A stretch of 64,000 bases of DNA from Sedimentisphaerales bacterium (GCA_016932095.1 JAFGDN010000019.1:1-64000), one strand, 5' to 3'; shown: positions 1 to 8,284, numbered from the stretch's first letter. The notes: a model not told the origin generated them from the sequence alone. Numbers and translations are program-made.

Positions 1-196
1 CCTGCATTTCAAAATCAGATCCTTCTATCTGCATCCCACCAAGGCTTGTAATGCCGGAAGTAATGATTGTGATCTCATCATTGATGGTTGGCTGTTCCGG
101 AAAAACATTGACATCCAAAATTATTGCTTCTGCCGGATCCGTAATAAAGGGAAGGGCAATACAAATTATTATCGCTATAATTGCTTCCTGTTTCAT
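1..196 (-). CDS. Exported protein, N-terminal part only (cut by window start)
   Basis: The frame opens with ATG at 196 and runs off the window after 65 codons. It starts MKQEAIIAIIICIALPFI, a short positively charged end and a hydrophobic stretch that look like a signal peptide with probable cleavage near the A-E-A at residues 23-25. An AAGGAG ribosome site (minus strand of 202-210) lies 5-6 nt before the ATG, and an extended -10 promoter lies upstream. The visible mature part reads like the start of an immunoglobulin-like or beta-sandwich domain, but the family cannot be named. The next gene upstream is also a secreted protein. Confidence 0.75.
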   Translation of the reverse strand, partial: MKQEAIIAIIICIALPFITDPAEAIILDVNVFPEQPTINDEITIITSGITSLGGMQIEGSDFEMQ

Positions 197-247
197 TTTT
201 TGGACTCCTTAACTTACTTGTATTTTTTCTATCACATCTTACTAAAC

Positions 248-274
248 ATTATACCACATTAGACCTTTTTTCAA
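248..274 (-). promoter_or_regulatory. Extended -10 promoter for the exported protein at 1-196
   Basis: On the minus strand TTGAAA (269-274) and TATAAT (248-253) are 15 bp apart. The -10 is preceded by TGG, giving the extended form TGnTATAAT, which would compensate for the short spacer. It sits about 50 bp before the start codon and touches the stop codon of the upstream PEP-CTERM reading frame. Confidence 0.55.
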
Positions 275-1152
275 TGTATTTTTTGATGTAGAATCTGTAT
301 AAAACCAAGACCGAACAACATAATAGTAGCTGGTTCGGGAATCGTGTAGATAAAGCCATGTCGGCCGATATCATCAATATAATCCCCTACAATATCGTCG
401 CCTGATATGTCTCTCGCGAATGTGTAAGTTGCTCCAGGTTTATAAAAGGTGGTCCAGGTTAAGCCGTCATATAAAAAACCTTTACCAATACCTTGTTGGG
501 AAGCATAACCAACAATTCTACTTCCTTCGATACCATAAGGAGATGTACTGCCTCCCCAGGGCGCATCGAGAATTGTCCAGCTTGTTCCGTCGTAAAGAAA
601 ACCATGGTCGCCTGATTCGTCGATATAACGACCAACAACATTTCCGCCGTCTATGCCATACGCATATGTTGAGCCATCCGCCCCCGGCGCGTCTAGGATA
701 GTCTAGGTTGAGCCATCATAAATAAAACTGTGTACTCCCCCTACCATAAAACCATTTAAATCGTACTGACCAACAATATTGCTGCCATCAATTCCTTCTG
801 CGGTTGTATAAGGGTCTGCTCCTTGTGCGTTGAATGTCTCCCATGTTGAATCTGTTATATCATATATGAAAGCACCACCACCATGGCCGCCGACAATTTT
901 AGTATCATCAACACCAAGTGGAACTCCAGGCAGAATGGTCCAGCTTAATCCGTCATAGAGAAAACCATGCTGACCGGAGCCGTCAATATAATAACCTACT
1001 ATATTGCTGCCATCAATGCCCATTATAGCTGTTTCTTCTGCCCCCGGCGCATCAAAGGTAGCCCAGGTTCCTGCCAATGCAAGTTGGGATGACGCCGCGC
1101 CAGCCAATACAAGCACAATTACTCCCACCCTCCCCAGAATTACATTCTTCAT
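271..1152 (-). pseudogene. HAF-repeat PEP-CTERM protein, interrupted by an in-frame TAG
   Basis: One reading frame runs from ATG 1152 (AAAGGATG ribosome site, signal peptide) to TGA at 271-273, broken only by TAG at 703-705. Both halves carry the same repeat, roughly I-x-G-S-N-I-V-G-x-Y-I-D-x-S-G-x-H-G-F-L-Y-D-G-x-S-W, close to the HAF extracellular repeat. The TAG falls exactly where the repeat has Trp (DGST* against DGTSW and DGLTW), so a single TGG to TAG change explains it. The C-terminus is IPEPATIMLFGLGF followed by a short polar tail, a PEP-CTERM sorting signal for exosortase. The intact product would be 293 residues. As read, only 149 residues without the sorting signal are made. TAG is a normal stop elsewhere here (7010-7012, 54891-54893), so recoding is unlikely. 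A sequencing error is possible. Confidence 0.85.
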
Positions 1153-1179
1153 AATCCCATCCTTTCAAAAAGTATATGT

Positions 1180-1208
1180 ATTTTACCAAATAAAAGCCCA
1201 TTTTTCAA
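1180..1208 (-). promoter_or_regulatory. Sigma70-type promoter of the PEP-CTERM gene
   Basis: Minus-strand TTGAAA (1203-1208), a 17-bp spacer and TAAAAT (1180-1185), about 28 bp before the ATG at 1152. Spacing is ideal and both boxes are one mismatch from consensus. Confidence 0.6.
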
Positions 1209-1348
1209 TGTTTTTTTCGACATATCACTTCCGGTGAGTTTTCTTCCAATCCCATTTATCAGTTTACACATAAGTCCCAAAAAGTCAAGAAAAATATCCA
1301 CAAAAATGCGCAAAAAGCACATAATTTGCCATCCTCTGCCTCCCGTCT

Positions 1349-1507
1349 TTAGAGTTTAGTCCCGGTAAAATTGCCGACAAGTGCATTGCTATCGACAGCC
1401 ATAACACCCCAGGCCTTAATAGAGCTGGCCAAAGCGGACTGAGTGTATGATGCTAAAGTAGAGGCGATAATTAAGGCGAGAACAAGCTTTTGTATTTTCG
1501 TTCCCAT
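1349..1507 (-). CDS. Small exported protein, 52 residues
   Basis: ATG at 1507 follows an AGGAGA ribosome site by about 5 nt, and a well-spaced promoter lies upstream (1545-1573). The protein begins MGTKIQKLVLALIIAST, a signal peptide with likely cleavage after ALA near residue 27. Only about 25 residues would remain (SSIKAWGVMAVDSNALVGNF and four more), ending at TAA 1349-1351. The mature part is too short to assign. It may be a small secreted peptide or the stub of a longer secreted protein lost by truncation. Its neighbours are secreted proteins too. Confidence 0.6.
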   Translation of the reverse strand: MGTKIQKLVLALIIASTLASYTQSALASSIKAWGVMAVDSNALVGNFTGTKL

Positions 1508-1544
1508 AGTTTTTCTCCTAACTCCTTCAATATTAACAACTTAA

Positions 1545-1573
1545 ATTCTATGCTTCCAAACGCATAAATGCAA
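1545..1573 (-). promoter_or_regulatory. Promoter of the small exported protein
   Basis: Minus-strand TTGCAT (1568-1573), a 17-bp spacer and TAGAAT (1545-1550), about 38 bp ahead of the ATG at 1507. The remainder of 1508-1721 shows nothing I can name. Confidence 0.55.
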
Positions 1574-1721
1574 GCATTTTTAGCTGCGCCACTAATAGTA
1601 ATAGTCCTTTTTCAAGTCCATTCGTTGCAGTTGTTTTTGAAAAAAAGCGTTTATTTGTCAGTTTTTGGCTTGATGCAGAAGTGCTTTTATAAGAAGAGGG
1701 CGCTGCTTCGTTAGAGGGTGA

Positions 1722-3269
1722 TTACAGGCGTTCGGCCTTTTCGACGGCCAAGCGGCGTGAGAAGCTGCGCCAGGCGTCCATCGACCTGCTGAGGTTATCC
1801 CGTGCGGCCCCTCCAATTCCGTGGCCCTGAAGGCCGATGGGGCCTTTGAATCCCTCCGTATTGAGCATTTTTAAGAAGGCGTAAACGTCGTATGTTCCCT
1901 TATCGAGCGTTTCTATGGAGCCGGCAGGCGATGAACCGTTTGTCGTTACGATTGATAAATACGGCATCGCCTTTTTTATCGTGGCTTCGATATTAGCGGG
2001 GCCTTCGGCCTTCAAATGATGATAAAGGTTGAATATCACGCTTACGTTACGCCTGTTGGATTTTTGTGCGAGGCGGACGGCGTCGTCTGTTTTTTCGAGC
2101 CAGAAATCGACGTGAGGATATAACGCGACTTCGACGCTCGCCTCGTGTGCGGCATCGGCGATTTGCCTGATTATCGCAACCGCCCGCTGGTCGCCGGCCG
2201 GCGAGGATTTTGGGCTGGTATCGCTTGTTACGGCCAGCCATACGGCTGATTGTTGCCCGCTGAGCCGCCGGATGCTTTCGAGAATCGGCCCCAGTATCTT
2301 TTCATTCGGGTCTTCGAGCTTGATTGTAAAATACACGCCGTAGATTTTCAGGCCGCGCGTGCTCAGCTCGTTTAACATTTCTGCGAGGCCCGCAGAACCT
2401 CTGTTTGGTTCTCTTTCCCAGTAGGCGATGCCGGCGTAATCAAGCTCCTTGAGCATTTGTGCCTGCGACCGGGGGGTTTTATGCGCCTCGTCAGTCGTGG
2501 CGGTGTCCATCGCGAAAAACGGATTGGTCAGGCCGTCATTTTGCGGGTCAATGGGGGCAATCCAGATATTACGAAACGCCGCCTGCCCGCGGTTGCCTTT
2601 GAGGACTATCGGGCCGGTCGCAGCTTCATCGGTTTGGGGGCTGTCTTTCGTAGGCCCGGTTACTTCAACGTTTTCGTGTATTAATATCCCGTTGAGAAAG
2701 ACCTTTTCGAAACAGGCGTTGGCGCTTTTTTGGCCTCTCTGGTCGAAACGAGGAGCCCTGAAAATGACATCGAAGTTTTGCCACTGGCCGGCGGGTCTGG
2801 AGGCGTTGATGCGGGGTGAGCGGCCGTCGTATGCACGGGCCAGTCCGCTATCGCTCCACCGGGGATATACCCCGCCGCATTCGAGACCGGCTGTTACGGA
2901 GTTTGAGTCGTCCGAACCGTCGCAGATATTGAGCTCGTATCGGCCCTGAAAAAAGACGCCCGAGTTTGTCTTTTTGGGTATCATAAACTCGATATGCGCG
3001 CGGATGTCGCCGAATTGCGCAATGCTGACGAGCGGCTTACTATCTCCCCTTCGGCCGTTTACGATTATTTCTCTTCCTTCTTTAATGACAAGGATGTTCT
3101 CGTTGTTCGGATTCAAAAAGGCGTCTCCCGCGACAGACCAGTCCGTTCCTGCCGTCCATTGCGATAGATTAGAGCCGGTCAGGAATACCTTTTCGCAGCC
3201 AGAGCTTGCGCCGCTTAAAAGCGTCGCTATGAATACAAATCCGACAAGCGTTGTTCTTATATTTATCAC
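1722..3269 (-). CDS. Exported DUF1080 (3-keto-disaccharide hydrolase-like) plus TIM-barrel protein
   Basis: About 515 residues. A GTG at 3269 overlaps the TGA of pyrD (GTGA), which suggests coupled translation; an earlier ATG at 3320 would add 17 residues and overlap pyrD further. The N-terminus is hydrophobic and ends in a possible lipobox (A-S-S-G-C). Residues about 30-240 resemble DUF1080, a laminin-G-like jelly roll, with the typical SGVFFQGRYELNI and GNRGQAAFRNIWIAPID stretches. The C-terminal half (GIAYWEREP, GLKIYGVYF, ALYPHVDFW, GLQGHGIGG) resembles the xylose-isomerase-like sugar phosphate isomerase/epimerase barrel. These two domains commonly meet in planctomycete sugar-degrading proteins. 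The substrate is unknown. Pairing with pyrD is probably positional, not functional. Confidence 0.8.
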   Translation of the reverse strand: MINIRTTLVGFVFIATLLSGASSGCEKVFLTGSNLSQWTAGTDWSVAGDAFLNPNNENILVIKEGREIIVNGRRGDSKPLVSIAQFGDIRAHIEFMIPKKTNSGVFFQGRYELNICDGSDDSNSVTAGLECGGVYPRWSDSGLARAYDGRSPRINASRPAGQWQNFDVIFRAPRFDQRGQKSANACFEKVFLNGILIHENVEVTGPTKDSPQTDEAATGPIVLKGNRGQAAFRNIWIAPIDPQNDGLTNPFFAMDTATTDEAHKTPRSQAQMLKELDYAGIAYWEREPNRGSAGLAEMLNELSTRGLKIYGVYFTIKLEDPNEKILGPILESIRRLSGQQSAVWLAVTSDTSPKSSPAGDQRAVAIIRQIADAAHEASVEVALYPHVDFWLEKTDDAVRLAQKSNRRNVSVIFNLYHHLKAEGPANIEATIKKAMPYLSIVTTNGSSPAGSIETLDKGTYDVYAFLKMLNTEGFKGPIGLQGHGIGGAARDNLSRSMDAWRSFSRRLAVEKAERL

Positions 3270-4198
3270 TGGACTGCCCCAATTAAATCCCTGATGGAAC
3301 CGATTTGATGGTTTTCGCAATATTTCCTGATTCCTTCGATAATTTTAACGGCGCTGTCGGGTTCGATGAAGGTAGCTGTTCCGACGGCGACTGCTGATGC
3401 GCCGGCGAGGATAAATTCGAGCGCGTCCGAGGCCGTCCTTATGCCGCCCATACCTAAAATCGGCATCCTGGTTTGTTTTGTGACCTCATTATATACTTTA
3501 TTAATCATATATATCGCAATGGGTTTTATCGCGGGTCCTGACAGCCCGCCGGTGCGATTGGCCAATACGTGCTTTCGGCTCTCGATATCTATGACCATAG
3601 CTGTAAAGGTATTTACCATACTGAGGGCGTCGGCCCCGCCTTCGACCGCCGCCTTGGCCGTAATTGCTATATCTGTTACGTTCGGCGTAAGTTTAACCAT
3701 TAAAACCTTGCCGGCGCAGGCGGATTTGACCGCCGATGTAATCTCCTTTACGACTTCCGGCTCAGTGCCGAAGGTAATGCCGCCGTGCTTGACGTTTGGG
3801 CAGCTTATGTTCAGCTCGAATCCCGCGATTGCCTTCTGCTCGCACAGCCGCCGAACAACCGCAACGTAATCCTCGATGGTTTCGCCCGCGATATTGACAA
3901 ACACCGCGCAGGACAGTTTCTCTATTAGCGGGATTTTTTCTTCGATAAATTTGTCCACGCCGAGGTTGGCAAGCCCGATGGCGTTTAACATACCGCTGTC
4001 GGTTTCCACGATGCGGGGCGTATCGTTTCCCTCCCTCGGCTTGAGCGTTACACTCTTGGTGATAAACCCGCCGAGCTTGCCTAAATCCATAAAATCGCTT
4101 AGCTCATCGACGTATCCGCACGTCCCCGAGGCCGTCCAGACCGGGTTTACCAGCTTTAATCCAGCGAAATCAATTGACGTATCAACCTGGTTTTCCAT
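3266..4198 (-). CDS. pyrD: Dihydroorotate dehydrogenase, class 1B type catalytic subunit
   Basis: Oxidises dihydroorotate to orotate with FMN in pyrimidine synthesis. The family is clear from SIDFAGLKLVNPVWTASGTCG near the N-terminus, the catalytic-cysteine stretch ELNISCPNVKHGG, and the C-terminal phosphate-binding glycine motifs (PILGMGGI, AGASAVAVGTA). I place the start at ATG 4198 (MENQVDTS); the open frame extends 21 codons further with no family similarity. The product is about 310 residues, normal for PyrDB. Class 1B enzymes usually work with an FeS/FAD partner, PyrK, and none is visible here. It is divergent from the tetrapyrrole genes. Confidence 0.93.
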   Translation of the reverse strand: MENQVDTSIDFAGLKLVNPVWTASGTCGYVDELSDFMDLGKLGGFITKSVTLKPREGNDTPRIVETDSGMLNAIGLANLGVDKFIEEKIPLIEKLSCAVFVNIAGETIEDYVAVVRRLCEQKAIAGFELNISCPNVKHGGITFGTEPEVVKEITSAVKSACAGKVLMVKLTPNVTDIAITAKAAVEGGADALSMVNTFTAMVIDIESRKHVLANRTGGLSGPAIKPIAIYMINKVYNEVTKQTRMPILGMGGIRTASDALEFILAGASAVAVGTATFIEPDSAVKIIEGIRKYCENHQIGSIRDLIGAVQ

Positions 4199-4251
4199 CA
4201 AACTTCCGTATTGAATTACATTTGAATAATTTATTCTACTATCTGAAGTTA

Positions 4252-4257
4252 TATAAT
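4252..4257 (+). promoter_or_regulatory. -10 box for the SUMT-HemD gene
   Basis: A perfect TATAAT lies 16 nt before the ATG at 4274. A start of transcription about 7 nt downstream would leave a leader near 10 nt, and no Shine-Dalgarno site is visible there. The upstream TTTATT is a poor -35. Confidence 0.4.
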
Positions 4258-4273
4258 ACAATAGTTTGTATCA

Positions 4274-5809
4274 ATGAATGAGATGAGTAAAAAAGGAAAG
4301 GTATATCTTGTCGGGGCGGGGCCTGGGCGAGTTGACCTGATAACCGTCCGCGGGCTTGAGCTGCTTAAGACCGGGGATTGCGTTATTTATGACAAGCTCG
4401 TAAACGCCGGCCTTCTGAAATACGCCAGGCCAGACGCTGAGCTGATTGCCACGCCCAAGCGCGCCGGCGACGAGTCATTCACCCAGCAGCAAATCAATAA
4501 GCTGTTTCTGGAGAAGGCAAAAGAAGGCAAAACCATCGTTCGACTCAAGGGCGGCGACCCGTATATCTTCGGCAGGGGCGCTGAAGAGGCCGTCTTCCTT
4601 GCCGAAGCGGGTATCGATTTTGAGGTCGTGCCGGGCGTTACCGCGGCTATTTCGGCAGGCACATACGCAGGCATCGCCATCACCGACAGGAATTTCGCTT
4701 CAGAGGCGATATTCGTCACGGGCCACGAGGCCGAAGGCAAGCAGCAAACCGGTATCGACTGGCAACTGCTCGCCCGTTTTTCAGGAACAATCGTCTTTTA
4801 TATGGGTATGGGCAACCTCAAGTTCATAACTACCCGTCTGATTGAAAACGGTATGTCAGCCGATACCTCTGCCGCAGTCGTTGCCGACGCCACGCTGCCG
4901 ACGCAAAGAACGGCCAAAGCGACGCTGGCCACAATAGCCGACCGGTGCGAAAAGCAAAAAATCGGAGCGCCCGCCCTTATTTTCATAGGCCCGACCGCCA
5001 GGGGGGACGCCCGCCTCGACTGGCTCTCGAGAACGCCTTTGTTTGGAAAGACCATCGTAATTACCCGTGACGCACACGGCAACGCGGCGTTCGCCCCTAA
5101 AATCGCCGGCAAACTTGCTGTTCCCATTGAGCTGCCCGTCAGTAAAATCAAAGACCTGACCGATTCGAGCGCCTTCATCGAGGTAATGGCTGAAATCCAT
5201 TCTTATAATTGGATAATCTTAACCAGTCCCAACGGCGTCGAGGTGTTATTCAGTGCTCTGGCAAAATTGAACAAAGACGCACGCGTATTCGGCCAGGCCA
5301 AAATCGCCTGTATAGGCAGCCAGACCGCGGCAAAACTTTCGTATTTCGGCCTCAAGGCCGATTTTATCCCCGCCGAGTTTACCAGTAAAGACCTTGCCAA
5401 AGGGCTTATCGAGTCCATCAACCTGAAGGGGCAAAAAATCCTCCTTTTGCGTTCGCAGCTTGCGGCTGATGACCTGCCGCAGCTGCTGGCACAGGCCGGC
5501 GCTACAGTCGCTCACGTCCCCATCTACACCCACGAGAAAAACATCTGCGACCTGAAGGCGTTTTCTGAAATGCTGGCCGAAAAGCATGTTGACTGGCTCA
5601 CGTTTGGAAGCCCATTTGCGGCGACGTGCTTCTTTGAACAGGTCCCTGTCGATTTCGTAAAAACAGGCAATGCGAAAATCGCCTCCATCGGCCCGGTTAC
5701 ATCGAAAAAGCTCGCCGACCTCGGCGTTAAGGTCGATATCGAGCCGGCTGAGCACACAATCGACGGTTTGCTATCCGCGATTGAAGAATACGAACGTCAA
5801 ACCAAATAA
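4274..5809 (+). CDS. Uroporphyrinogen-III C-methyltransferase / uroporphyrinogen-III synthase fusion
   Basis: A 511-residue fusion. Residues 1 to about 250 are a SUMT (CobA) domain: VYLVGAGPGRVDLITVRGL at the N-terminus, LKGGDPYIFGRG, then VVPGVTAAISAGTYAGI. It methylates uroporphyrinogen III to precorrin-2. Residues from about 254 (FGKTIVITRD) to the end form a HemD domain that closes hydroxymethylbilane to uroporphyrinogen III, with the family's LTSPNGVEVLF and GPVTSKKLADLGV motifs. The fusion channels the substrate into the siroheme branch. The next gene begins at the base after its stop, so both are surely co-transcribed. Such fusions occur in several anaerobic lineages. Confidence 0.95.
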   Translation: MNEMSKKGKVYLVGAGPGRVDLITVRGLELLKTGDCVIYDKLVNAGLLKYARPDAELIATPKRAGDESFTQQQINKLFLEKAKEGKTIVRLKGGDPYIFGRGAEEAVFLAEAGIDFEVVPGVTAAISAGTYAGIAITDRNFASEAIFVTGHEAEGKQQTGIDWQLLARFSGTIVFYMGMGNLKFITTRLIENGMSADTSAAVVADATLPTQRTAKATLATIADRCEKQKIGAPALIFIGPTARGDARLDWLSRTPLFGKTIVITRDAHGNAAFAPKIAGKLAVPIELPVSKIKDLTDSSAFIEVMAEIHSYNWIILTSPNGVEVLFSALAKLNKDARVFGQAKIACIGSQTAAKLSYFGLKADFIPAEFTSKDLAKGLIESINLKGQKILLLRSQLAADDLPQLLAQAGATVAHVPIYTHEKNICDLKAFSEMLAEKHVDWLTFGSPFAATCFFEQVPVDFVKTGNAKIASIGPVTSKKLADLGVKVDIEPAEHTIDGLLSAIEEYERQTK

Positions 5810-7012
5810 ATGATAAACATTTCAAAACTATATTCCGGCCTTGCAGGTCAGTCCGACGAATTGAGATATGCTCATACCGCCAAAACCGGCCCAATCGTTG
5901 TCTATAACTGCACCGCCAAATGCAATCTGCGTTGCCTTCACTGCTATAGCGCCTCGGACGCATCCCGAAAAGACGCGGAGATGACCACCGAACAGGCCAA
6001 AAAATTTATAGCAGAACTGCCCGAAATAAATGCCCCCGTCCTTTTATTCAGCGGCGGCGAGCCCCTTTTGCGAGGAGACCTCTTCGAGCTACTCGCGGAA
6101 GCCAAACGGCTGAGGATTCGCACCGTTATTTCAACAAACGGCATCCTTATTGACGAGCCGACCGCGGGCAAACTCAAAAACGCGGGACTCTCTTACATCG
6201 GCATCTCGCTCGACGGCGCCGAACCCTTCCACGATAAATTCCGCCAAAAAAAAGGCGCGTTTAATGCCACGATAAAAGGCATTCAGAACTGCCAAAAAAT
6301 CGGTCTGCGCACGGGCCTTCGATTCACAATAACAAAATCAAACGCATCGCAAATACCGCTCGTGTTTGACATCGCCGTTGAAAATGAAATCAAGCGGTTA
6401 TGTTTTTATCACCTGATTCGCAGTGGCCGGGCGACCGAAATCGAATCCGAAATCCTAACCGGCCAGCAGACCCGTGACGCCGTCGATACCATAATCCAAA
6501 AAACCGATGAATTTGTCCGCCCCGCACCTATTTTGGACCGCAGCCATCCCCGAATCCAAACGGTCTTTGCAGGCCAAAATAGGTGCGGGGTCGAAGAGGT
6601 CTTGACGGTCGGCAATCACGCCGACGGGCCATACCTGCTTGTCAAAATGCAGCAAAAGGGTATTTCTATTGACCAGCCGCAAAAACTGCTTCTCGCAAAC
6701 GGCGGCAACCGAATAGGCCAGGGCATCGTCTGTGTCAACTGGAAGGGCGACGTCTTCCCTGACCAGTTCTGGCAAAATTATTCCTTAGGCAACGTTATGC
6801 AAAGAGGACTGCGGGAAATCTGGACAAATCCCGATAAGCCGGTGCTGAAAAAGCTCCGCAACAAGGACAAATTCGCCGACAAACGCTGCCTGCGATGTAA
6901 ATGGTTTAATCTTTGCAAAGGCAATTTTAGATTTCTCGGCCCCGACCCAGCCGACGAGAATTGGCTGCTCGAACCCGCTTGTTACCTGACCGACAACGAA
7001 ATCGGCCTATAG
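5810..7012 (+). CDS. Radical SAM enzyme of siroheme-dependent heme synthesis (AhbC/NirJ-like)
   Basis: 400 residues. The radical SAM cluster motif is CNLRCLHC (C38, C42, C45), followed by the glycine-rich SAM site FSGGEPLLRGDLFELL. The C-terminal third holds further cysteines (RCLRCKWFNLCKGN) for an auxiliary iron-sulfur cluster, as in SPASM/twitch proteins. The opening MINISKLYSGLAGQSDELRY and the GNHADGPYLL stretch match the AhbC/NirJ group, which removes acetate side chains from didecarboxysiroheme. AhbD, the last decarboxylase, is the alternative. Position directly after SUMT-HemD supports the Ahb route to heme. A perfect 17-bp inverted repeat lies inside the gene at 6520-6590. Confidence 0.87.
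   Translation: MINISKLYSGLAGQSDELRYAHTAKTGPIVVYNCTAKCNLRCLHCYSASDASRKDAEMTTEQAKKFIAELPEINAPVLLFSGGEPLLRGDLFELLAEAKRLRIRTVISTNGILIDEPTAGKLKNAGLSYIGISLDGAEPFHDKFRQKKGAFNATIKGIQNCQKIGLRTGLRFTITKSNASQIPLVFDIAVENEIKRLCFYHLIRSGRATEIESEILTGQQTRDAVDTIIQKTDEFVRPAPILDRSHPRIQTVFAGQNRCGVEEVLTVGNHADGPYLLVKMQQKGISIDQPQKLLLANGGNRIGQGIVCVNWKGDVFPDQFWQNYSLGNVMQRGLREIWTNPDKPVLKKLRNKDKFADKRCLRCKWFNLCKGNFRFLGPDPADENWLLEPACYLTDNEIGL
6520..6590. repeat. Perfect 17-bp inverted repeat inside the radical SAM gene
   Basis: CCCCGCACCTATTTTGG at 6520-6536 is the exact reverse complement of 6574-6590, with 37 bases between. Both arms are translated: arm 1 gives PAPIL and arm 2 gives QNRCG, in the linker before the GNHADG stretch. 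Confidence 0.9.
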
Positions 7013-7027
7013 GTCCTTTCTTAAATG

Positions 7028-7471
7028 TCATTCCCGTGAGTTGGAATGTTTCTCGTATCTAATAATAATTTCACTGCAACTGCTTTTTTCATCGTAAACA
7101 GATATTACTTTGCCCCATGATAATTTATAAGGCGATTTGTGAAATTGACTGTGTAAATATTCATCATGTTTTATTTTTCTTTCCTTTTCAAATTGAACTG
7201 TATGATCGGACCAATTACGAGGTTCATTCGGTGTAATGTACATTAAACTTAGTTCGCATATCAGGTTTTTGTAAAAAGTAATACTTACAAGGAATATTTG
7301 CTTATCTACCAGGTGAGGTCCAACCTTAAAAGTAGACCACCCTTCATTAGTAATAATTTCTTGTGCTTCCCGTCCCAGGTCTGATTGCAAAAAAGCATCT
7401 TTACTGACAAGGGGTCCAATATTATATTCTTTTCCCTCAACGCTTATTTCTCCAGTATTGATATTTATCAT
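7028..7471 (-). CDS. Hypothetical protein, 147 residues
   Basis: I place the start at ATG 7471 because AAGGAC lies about 7 nt before it; the frame stays open for 11 more codons upstream. It reads MININTGEISVEGKEY and has charged, aromatic-rich sequence with a lysine-rich stretch near residue 110 (FEKERKIKHDEY). There is no signal peptide or membrane segment. The AT-rich composition differs from its GC-richer neighbours, which hints at transfer. Gene-poor immunity-type loci often carry such proteins, but I do not recognise the family. It is convergent with the radical SAM gene. Confidence 0.7.
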   Translation of the reverse strand: MININTGEISVEGKEYNIGPLVSKDAFLQSDLGREAQEIITNEGWSTFKVGPHLVDKQIFLVSITFYKNLICELSLMYITPNEPRNWSDHTVQFEKERKIKHDEYLHSQFHKSPYKLSWGKVISVYDEKSSCSEIIIRYEKHSNSRE

Positions 7472-7570
7472 AGTATTGTCCTTGTGGAAAATAGGATCAG
7501 CCAACTATTTTCAAAACCAGTTCATAATTAGTTATCATAATTCGGCAAACCTGTGGGCATAAGCCAATTA

Positions 7571-8059
7571 TTATTGTTTTCTGTTCATTTGTTCCCGAAC
7601 TGCTTTTAGCTGGATAACGGCCTGCTGGTCTCGCGGGCGGCGCATCGCCTCTTTGGATTTAATCAATGCGTCTAAAGTCAATAAATTTAACCTCATACCC
7701 TCGGTTTCAATCGTCCGGCTTACTTTAATAACCTGCTCAAAGCCGCCTATGCCTTCTAAAAAGCCGACGCAATCCAGCGTTCCGAGGTCGGTATCGAGAA
7801 ATAGATTTTTCAGCCCCTTAACCGCCTCAGCAATCGGCTCGAACGGCTTGCGATTCGGGGTCATCCGGTGAACTGGATGCACGTCAGCTAACGCTTTTTG
7901 CAGACGTGATAGGTTTTCCGCTGAAAATTCACAGCAGATATCTATGTCCTGCGTGACTATAGTGCAGCCATATACCGTTGCGGCAAACCCCCCGATTACG
8001 ACAAAGGATACCTCGGCCTGCGTAAGTCGTTTCAGAATTTCCAGAAAGTCACTGTTCAT
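7571..8059 (-). CDS. Nucleotidyltransferase-fold protein (DUF6036/AbiEii-like)
   Basis: 162 residues. VVIGGFAATVYG then TQDIDICCEF near residues 20-45 are the G-G and D-x-D elements of a minimal nucleotidyltransferase fold, and TLDALIKSKEAMRRPRD near the C-terminus is typical of the DUF6036/AbiEii-like group, which often acts as half of a toxin-antitoxin or defence module. Its ATG overlaps the stop of the small gene upstream (ATGA at 8056-8059), so translation is coupled. Whether the pair acts as toxin and antitoxin is inference. Confidence 0.8.
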   Translation of the reverse strand: MNSDFLEILKRLTQAEVSFVVIGGFAATVYGCTIVTQDIDICCEFSAENLSRLQKALADVHPVHRMTPNRKPFEPIAEAVKGLKNLFLDTDLGTLDCVGFLEGIGGFEQVIKVSRTIETEGMRLNLLTLDALIKSKEAMRRPRDQQAVIQLKAVREQMNRKQ

Positions 8060-8271
8060 ACAGGCCCGGCTTTTCGCAGTTGATTCATCGCGTTCAGCGC
8101 CGCCTGGTGCCGGTGGATACGCTCCGAAACGGGTCGCCGCAGATTGTCTAACAACAGCCCGATGTCCACGCCATACCGGGCCGCCTCCGCCAGCGCGGGA
8201 TATTTTTTCAATAACGCCTCGATATGCTGTGAATCGTCTTCAGCAGGTCTTTGTTGACTCGGTTGCTTCAT
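8056..8271 (-). CDS. Small charged protein, partner of the nucleotidyltransferase
   Basis: 71 residues, MKQPSQQRPAEDDSQHIEAL at the start, polar and helical, with LLDNLRRPVSERIHRHQAAL in the second half. It overlaps the next gene by four bases (ATGA). Small helical proteins of this size placed just upstream of a nucleotidyltransferase gene are a recurrent two-gene layout in toxin-antitoxin-like modules. I do not recognise a named family. Confidence 0.7.
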   Translation of the reverse strand: MKQPSQQRPAEDDSQHIEALLKKYPALAEAARYGVDIGLLLDNLRRPVSERIHRHQAALNAMNQLRKAGPV

Positions 8272-8284
8272 AAGTCAAGGGCCT

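Noticed and set aside
703-705. TAG as a recoded sense codon (stop reassignment)
   Set aside because: Other genes here end normally at TAG (for example 7010-7012 and 54891-54893), and no downstream recoding element is visible; nonsense change or base error is simpler.
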